From Micavibrio sp. UBA2020 (GTDB lineage: Bacteria > Pseudomonadota > Alphaproteobacteria > Micavibrionales > UBA2020), in NCBI GenBank assembly GCA_002334985.1, contig DDBY01000062.1, forward strand, positions 11,287 to 18,623: a DNA stretch of 7,337 nt, in the 5' to 3' direction. Positions 4,360 through 7,337 of the stretch are shown here, piece after piece (position 1 is the stretch's first letter; every line of letters begins with the position of its first letter). The notes beneath the pieces were generated by a model. That model was not told where the DNA came from. It was given only the letters and a program-made list of their open reading frames with translations, and searched no databases. The position numbers and the translations under genes are program-made.

Positions 4360-6873
4360 GTGACCACCGCCCCGCAGCCCGAACATAGCGGCTTTTTTCT
4401 TGAAAAACGCCCCGAACCGCCCACGCGCAACAAAGAAGCGGCGCAGCGCCGCTGGAAAAGCATTTTCCTGTTCGTGACCAGCGCGGCTTACGGTTTTGTC
4501 ATCTTGCTGATTTTTTACATTCAGGCTTACGGCGGCATTCACATGTCGATGTTTGCCATTTACCTCTACGGCCTTTTGGGCGGCGCGTGCATCGTGCTGC
4601 TCAGCCGCCTTTACAACAAGGTTGACCGCAGCCGCCAGATTTTGACCGAAGTGCTGGAGAAAAGCGCCGAAGCGCGCATCATTACCAGCCCCGAAGGCGA
4701 GACGATTTATTCCAACGAGCGTTTTAACAAACTGGTCGATGGTCTCGGCACGCAGGACCTGCATGCCTTCACCCGTTTGTTCGAACACGCGGGCAAAATT
4801 GAAAAGCTTTTGCATGACCTGCAAGCCAAGGCCGCGCCCGCTGGCTCCGCCACCACCGAAATCAATACCCGCATCCGCGGCCGCCAGACCTGGTTTCAGG
4901 TGACGTGCCAGCATATCGTCGGCTGGGCCGGTTATGTGCAGTGGCGGTTTGACGACATCACCCACCGCCACCAGATGGAAACCGCCATCCGCGAAGAGCG
5001 CGAAAAGCTGCGCGACTTCACCGACAACGCGCCCGTCGGATTTTTCACAGTGGATGAAGACGGCAAATTCCGTTTTGCCAACGACACCTTGCTCCGCCTG
5101 TTCGGAACGGATGAAAAAACGCTTATCGGCAAGCTGAAGCTGCATGACTTTCTTGTCACGCCGCCCGCGAAGGGGCGTCCCTTCGACTGTTTCGAAGAAG
5201 GCGGATACCACCAGCACGGAGAGCTGTTGATGAAAGGCGCCGGCGGCCGCGTATTCAAATCCGCCATCACCCATTCCATCACCCGCGGCGAAGACGGTGG
5301 CGTCATTTCCCGCTCCATCGTTTATGACCTGACGACGGAGCAAAAAATGCAGCAGGCGCTGCGTGAATCCGAAGACCGTTTCGAGCGCCTGTTCGAAGAA
5401 GCGCCCGTCGGCATCTGCCTTTTGAACGCGGCGGGCATCATCAGCGATTGCAACCAGACGCTGGCCGCGATGATGAAGCTGCCGGTCAATGCGCTGAATG
5501 GCAAGCCGCTTCTGCACTTCGTCGATGTGGACGCGCAGGCGAAGGCGGAAGAGTGGCTGAAAAACCTGTCGCGCGGCATACGCACGGAATCCTTTATTGA
5601 AATCCCGCTGCGCGGTTCTATCGAAATCGTGGCGCAGGTTTATGCCCGCAAGTTCAAATCGGGCGACAGCTTCGTTTTGCATTTCATCGACTTGACGGAG
5701 CAAAAAAACCTCGAAAAACAATTCACTCAGTCGCAGAAAATGCAGGCCATCGGCCAGCTGGCGGGCGGTATCGCCCATGACTTCAACAACCTTTTGACGG
5801 CCATGATTGGCTTTTGCGATTTGCTTTTGCTGCGCCACAAACCGGGCGACCCGTCGTTTGCCGATATCATGCAAATCAAGCAAAACGCCAACCGCGCCGC
5901 GAACCTTGTGCGTCAGCTGCTTGCCTTCTCCCGCCAGCAGACGTTGCAGCCGCGCGTTCTGGACATGACGGACGTGCTGAGCGAGCTGTCGCACCTGCTG
6001 CGCCGCCTGATTGGCGCGAATATCGAGCTTGACCTGACGCACGGCAGCGAGCTCGGCCTTATCAAGGCCGACCAGGGACAAATGGACCAGGTGCTTATCA
6101 ACCTTGTGGTCAACGCGCGCGACGCGATGCCGCAGGGGGGCAAGGTTAAAATCAAAACCCAGAACCTGTCGAACAAAAACGAAATCCGCCTGTCGAACGA
6201 CGACGTGTTGCCGCCTGGCGAGTGGGTTTCCATCGCGGTCGAAGATACCGGCACCGGCATCCCCCCCGACATCCTGCCGCGGATTTTCGAGCCGTTCTTT
6301 TCCACCAAGGATGTCGGCGCAGGCACAGGCCTCGGCCTTGCGACTGTGCACGGTATCGTGCACCAGACGGGCGGGTTTATTTCCGTCAGCAGCCAGCTGG
6401 GCAAAGGCACTACGTTTACTGTCTATCTGCCGCGCTTCACCGAAACCGCTGGCACGCAGAAGGTTGAAGTCGTGGAGGAAAAACAATCCGCCAATGACCT
6501 CACCGGTTCTGCCCGTATTTTGCTGGTGGAAGACGAAGATGCCGTGCGTACCTTCAGCGCGCGCGCGCTGTCGAACAAAGGGTATCAGGTATTGGATGCA
6601 CCGGGCGGCGTTTCCGCGCTGAAACTGCTGGAGGAAAGCAAGGTCGTGCCCGAAATTTTGGTGACCGACGTGATGATGCCGGAAATGGACGGCACCACGC
6701 TTGCCAAACAAGTGAAGGAAAAATATCCGCAGATAAAAATCATTTTTATCTCCGGCTATGCCGAGGACAAGTTCAAAGAGCATCTGGGCGCGGATGTGTG
6801 GTTCCTGCCCAAACCCTTCACGCTCAAGCAGCTGGCAACCAAGGTCAAGGAAGTCATCGACAGCTCGAATTAA
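4360..6873 (+). CDS. cckA: Hybrid sensor histidine kinase CckA
   Basis: CckA is the membrane kinase/phosphatase that sets the phosphorylation of CtrA (and CpdR) through the phosphotransferase ChpT. Numbering from the GTG start (837 residues): two membrane segments (about 34-55 and 63-83); three PAS-like domains (about 93-201, divergent; 217-326; 338-449); a HisKA domain with GGIAHDFNN and phospho-acceptor H473; an ATPase domain with N581/N585, EDTGTGIP (D629), FEPFFSTK and GAGTGLGLA; and a receiver (about 718-834) with the acidic pair E724/D725, phospho-acceptor D770, S798 and K818. All catalytic residues are present. The kinase core (LTAMIGFCDLLLLRHK, LLAFSRQQTLQP, VVNARDAMPQGG) is characteristic of CckA. 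The protein is longer than Caulobacter CckA (about 690), through the extra sensor region. GTG at 4360 is preferred because GGGAG (4346-4350) precedes it. An in-frame ATG at 4333 lacks a ribosome-binding site. Confidence 0.93.
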   Translation: MTTAPQPEHSGFFLEKRPEPPTRNKEAAQRRWKSIFLFVTSAAYGFVILLIFYIQAYGGIHMSMFAIYLYGLLGGACIVLLSRLYNKVDRSRQILTEVLEKSAEARIITSPEGETIYSNERFNKLVDGLGTQDLHAFTRLFEHAGKIEKLLHDLQAKAAPAGSATTEINTRIRGRQTWFQVTCQHIVGWAGYVQWRFDDITHRHQMETAIREEREKLRDFTDNAPVGFFTVDEDGKFRFANDTLLRLFGTDEKTLIGKLKLHDFLVTPPAKGRPFDCFEEGGYHQHGELLMKGAGGRVFKSAITHSITRGEDGGVISRSIVYDLTTEQKMQQALRESEDRFERLFEEAPVGICLLNAAGIISDCNQTLAAMMKLPVNALNGKPLLHFVDVDAQAKAEEWLKNLSRGIRTESFIEIPLRGSIEIVAQVYARKFKSGDSFVLHFIDLTEQKNLEKQFTQSQKMQAIGQLAGGIAHDFNNLLTAMIGFCDLLLLRHKPGDPSFADIMQIKQNANRAANLVRQLLAFSRQQTLQPRVLDMTDVLSELSHLLRRLIGANIELDLTHGSELGLIKADQGQMDQVLINLVVNARDAMPQGGKVKIKTQNLSNKNEIRLSNDDVLPPGEWVSIAVEDTGTGIPPDILPRIFEPFFSTKDVGAGTGLGLATVHGIVHQTGGFISVSSQLGKGTTFTVYLPRFTETAGTQKVEVVEEKQSANDLTGSARILLVEDEDAVRTFSARALSNKGYQVLDAPGGVSALKLLEESKVVPEILVTDVMMPEMDGTTLAKQVKEKYPQIKIIFISGYAEDKFKEHLGADVWFLPKPFTLKQLATKVKEVIDSSN

Positions 6874-7337
6874 TCAGCTTGCAGGGCGGCGCGGCGGGCG
6901 TGGTGTGGGCGTTTCCTGCGGCGCGGACGGCGCAGGCTCAGGGGCGGACAGTTCGGCCTGCGCGCGCGATTCAGCCAGATAGGCATTGAAATAAAACCCC
7001 AGCCGCTGCGTCGCCAGCGCCGAAAGCGGCTGACCCGCCACCGTGTATTGGCACGGCCTGCGCGGCGTTTGGTGGATGTGACAGTCAAGCGCGCCGATGA
7101 AAGCGAGCGGATTTTCGTGCAGCTGCAGCTCAAAGAACGCTGCCTGTGCGTCCTTGTTCGCCTGCGCCATATCCTGCACGGCGGGCGCGACCGTGCCGTT
7201 AAAGCGGGCGGAGAGGTAAAGCGCCGTGTCGTGCGTTGCGGGGAAAATCCCGCTTTTATACGTCATTATGGCCGCCGGAATATCGGGACGGTTCAGGCGC
7301 GCGGCCATGGCACGGGCAGATTCGTAATCACTGTCGG
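6874..7337 (-). CDS. Hypothetical protein, C-terminal part (cut by right window edge)
   Basis: The minus-strand frame stays open from the right edge (first residues DSDYESARAMAARLNRPD) to a TGA at 6874-6876, giving 153 visible residues. The true start lies outside the window; the in-frame ATG at 7306-7308 is probably internal because the open frame continues upstream. Visible features are a segment IFPATHDTALYLSARFNGTV, a helical Ala/Gln-rich part (VQDMAQANKDAQAAFFELQL), then ALDCHIHQTPRRPCQYTVAG with two cysteines and two histidines, then LATQRLGFYFNAYLAESRAQ. The last roughly 25 residues are a Pro/Ala-rich tail ending RPPRRPAS. No membrane segment is visible. I do not recognise the family. 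Its stop abuts the cckA stop with no gap, so the two genes converge without room for an intergenic terminator. Confidence 0.7.
   Translation of the reverse strand, partial: DSDYESARAMAARLNRPDIPAAIMTYKSGIFPATHDTALYLSARFNGTVAPAVQDMAQANKDAQAAFFELQLHENPLAFIGALDCHIHQTPRRPCQYTVAGQPLSALATQRLGFYFNAYLAESRAQAELSAPEPAPSAPQETPTPRPPRRPAS

Noticed and set aside
4342..6783. Very long minus-strand open frame (about 813 residues) opposite cckA
   Set aside because: The plus strand encodes a complete CckA with all catalytic motifs. The opposite frame has no recognisable domain, is skewed in composition (many His, Gln, Arg and Val) and is expected from codon bias in a GC-rich gene.

Overview
This window looks like a chromosomal piece of a moderately GC-rich alphaproteobacterium. 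The pointers are a CckA-type hybrid histidine kinase (CckA-ChpT-CtrA is an alphaproteobacterial pathway), the gene order flgB-flgC-fliE-fliQ-fliR-flhB followed by cckA, and a divergent FlhB-like small protein. The order suits a Rhodospirillales- or Micavibrio-like lineage better than Caulobacter, but the genus cannot be fixed from the sequence alone.

Layout. Positions 1-537 (minus strand) hold fhlB, a stand-alone paralogue of the FlhB cytoplasmic domain, followed by a short overlapping gene of unknown function that runs off the left edge. Positions 538-740 are a divergent regulatory region. It carries a well-spaced sigma-54 (-24/-12) promoter and a possible sigma-70 promoter facing flgB. Facing fhlB there is a CtrA-like box (one mismatch). 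Positions 741-4237 (plus strand) are a tight run of six flagellar genes: the rod proteins FlgB and FlgC, the MS-ring/rod junction protein FliE, and the type III export-gate proteins FliQ, FliR and FlhB. After about 120 bases with a candidate promoter comes cckA (4360-6873), a membrane-anchored kinase with about three PAS-like sensor domains and a C-terminal receiver. Its stop codon directly abuts the stop codon of a convergent, unrecognised minus-strand gene that runs off the right edge.

How the genes fit together. FliQ, FliR and FlhB form the gate through which FlgB, FlgC and FliE are exported to start the proximal rod. FlhB carries the self-cleaving NPTH motif of the substrate-specificity switch. 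FhlB resembles the cleaved C-terminal part of FlhB without that motif and may help or replace it in the switch. CckA controls CtrA, which in many alphaproteobacteria drives flagellar genes, so an early assembly operon and the kinase that may control it lie side by side. The genes are all familiar families. The least explained parts are the two edge genes and the regulatory sites. No RNA genes, mobile elements, CRISPR arrays or convincing intrinsic terminators were seen, and no gene-free stretch exceeds about 200 bases.
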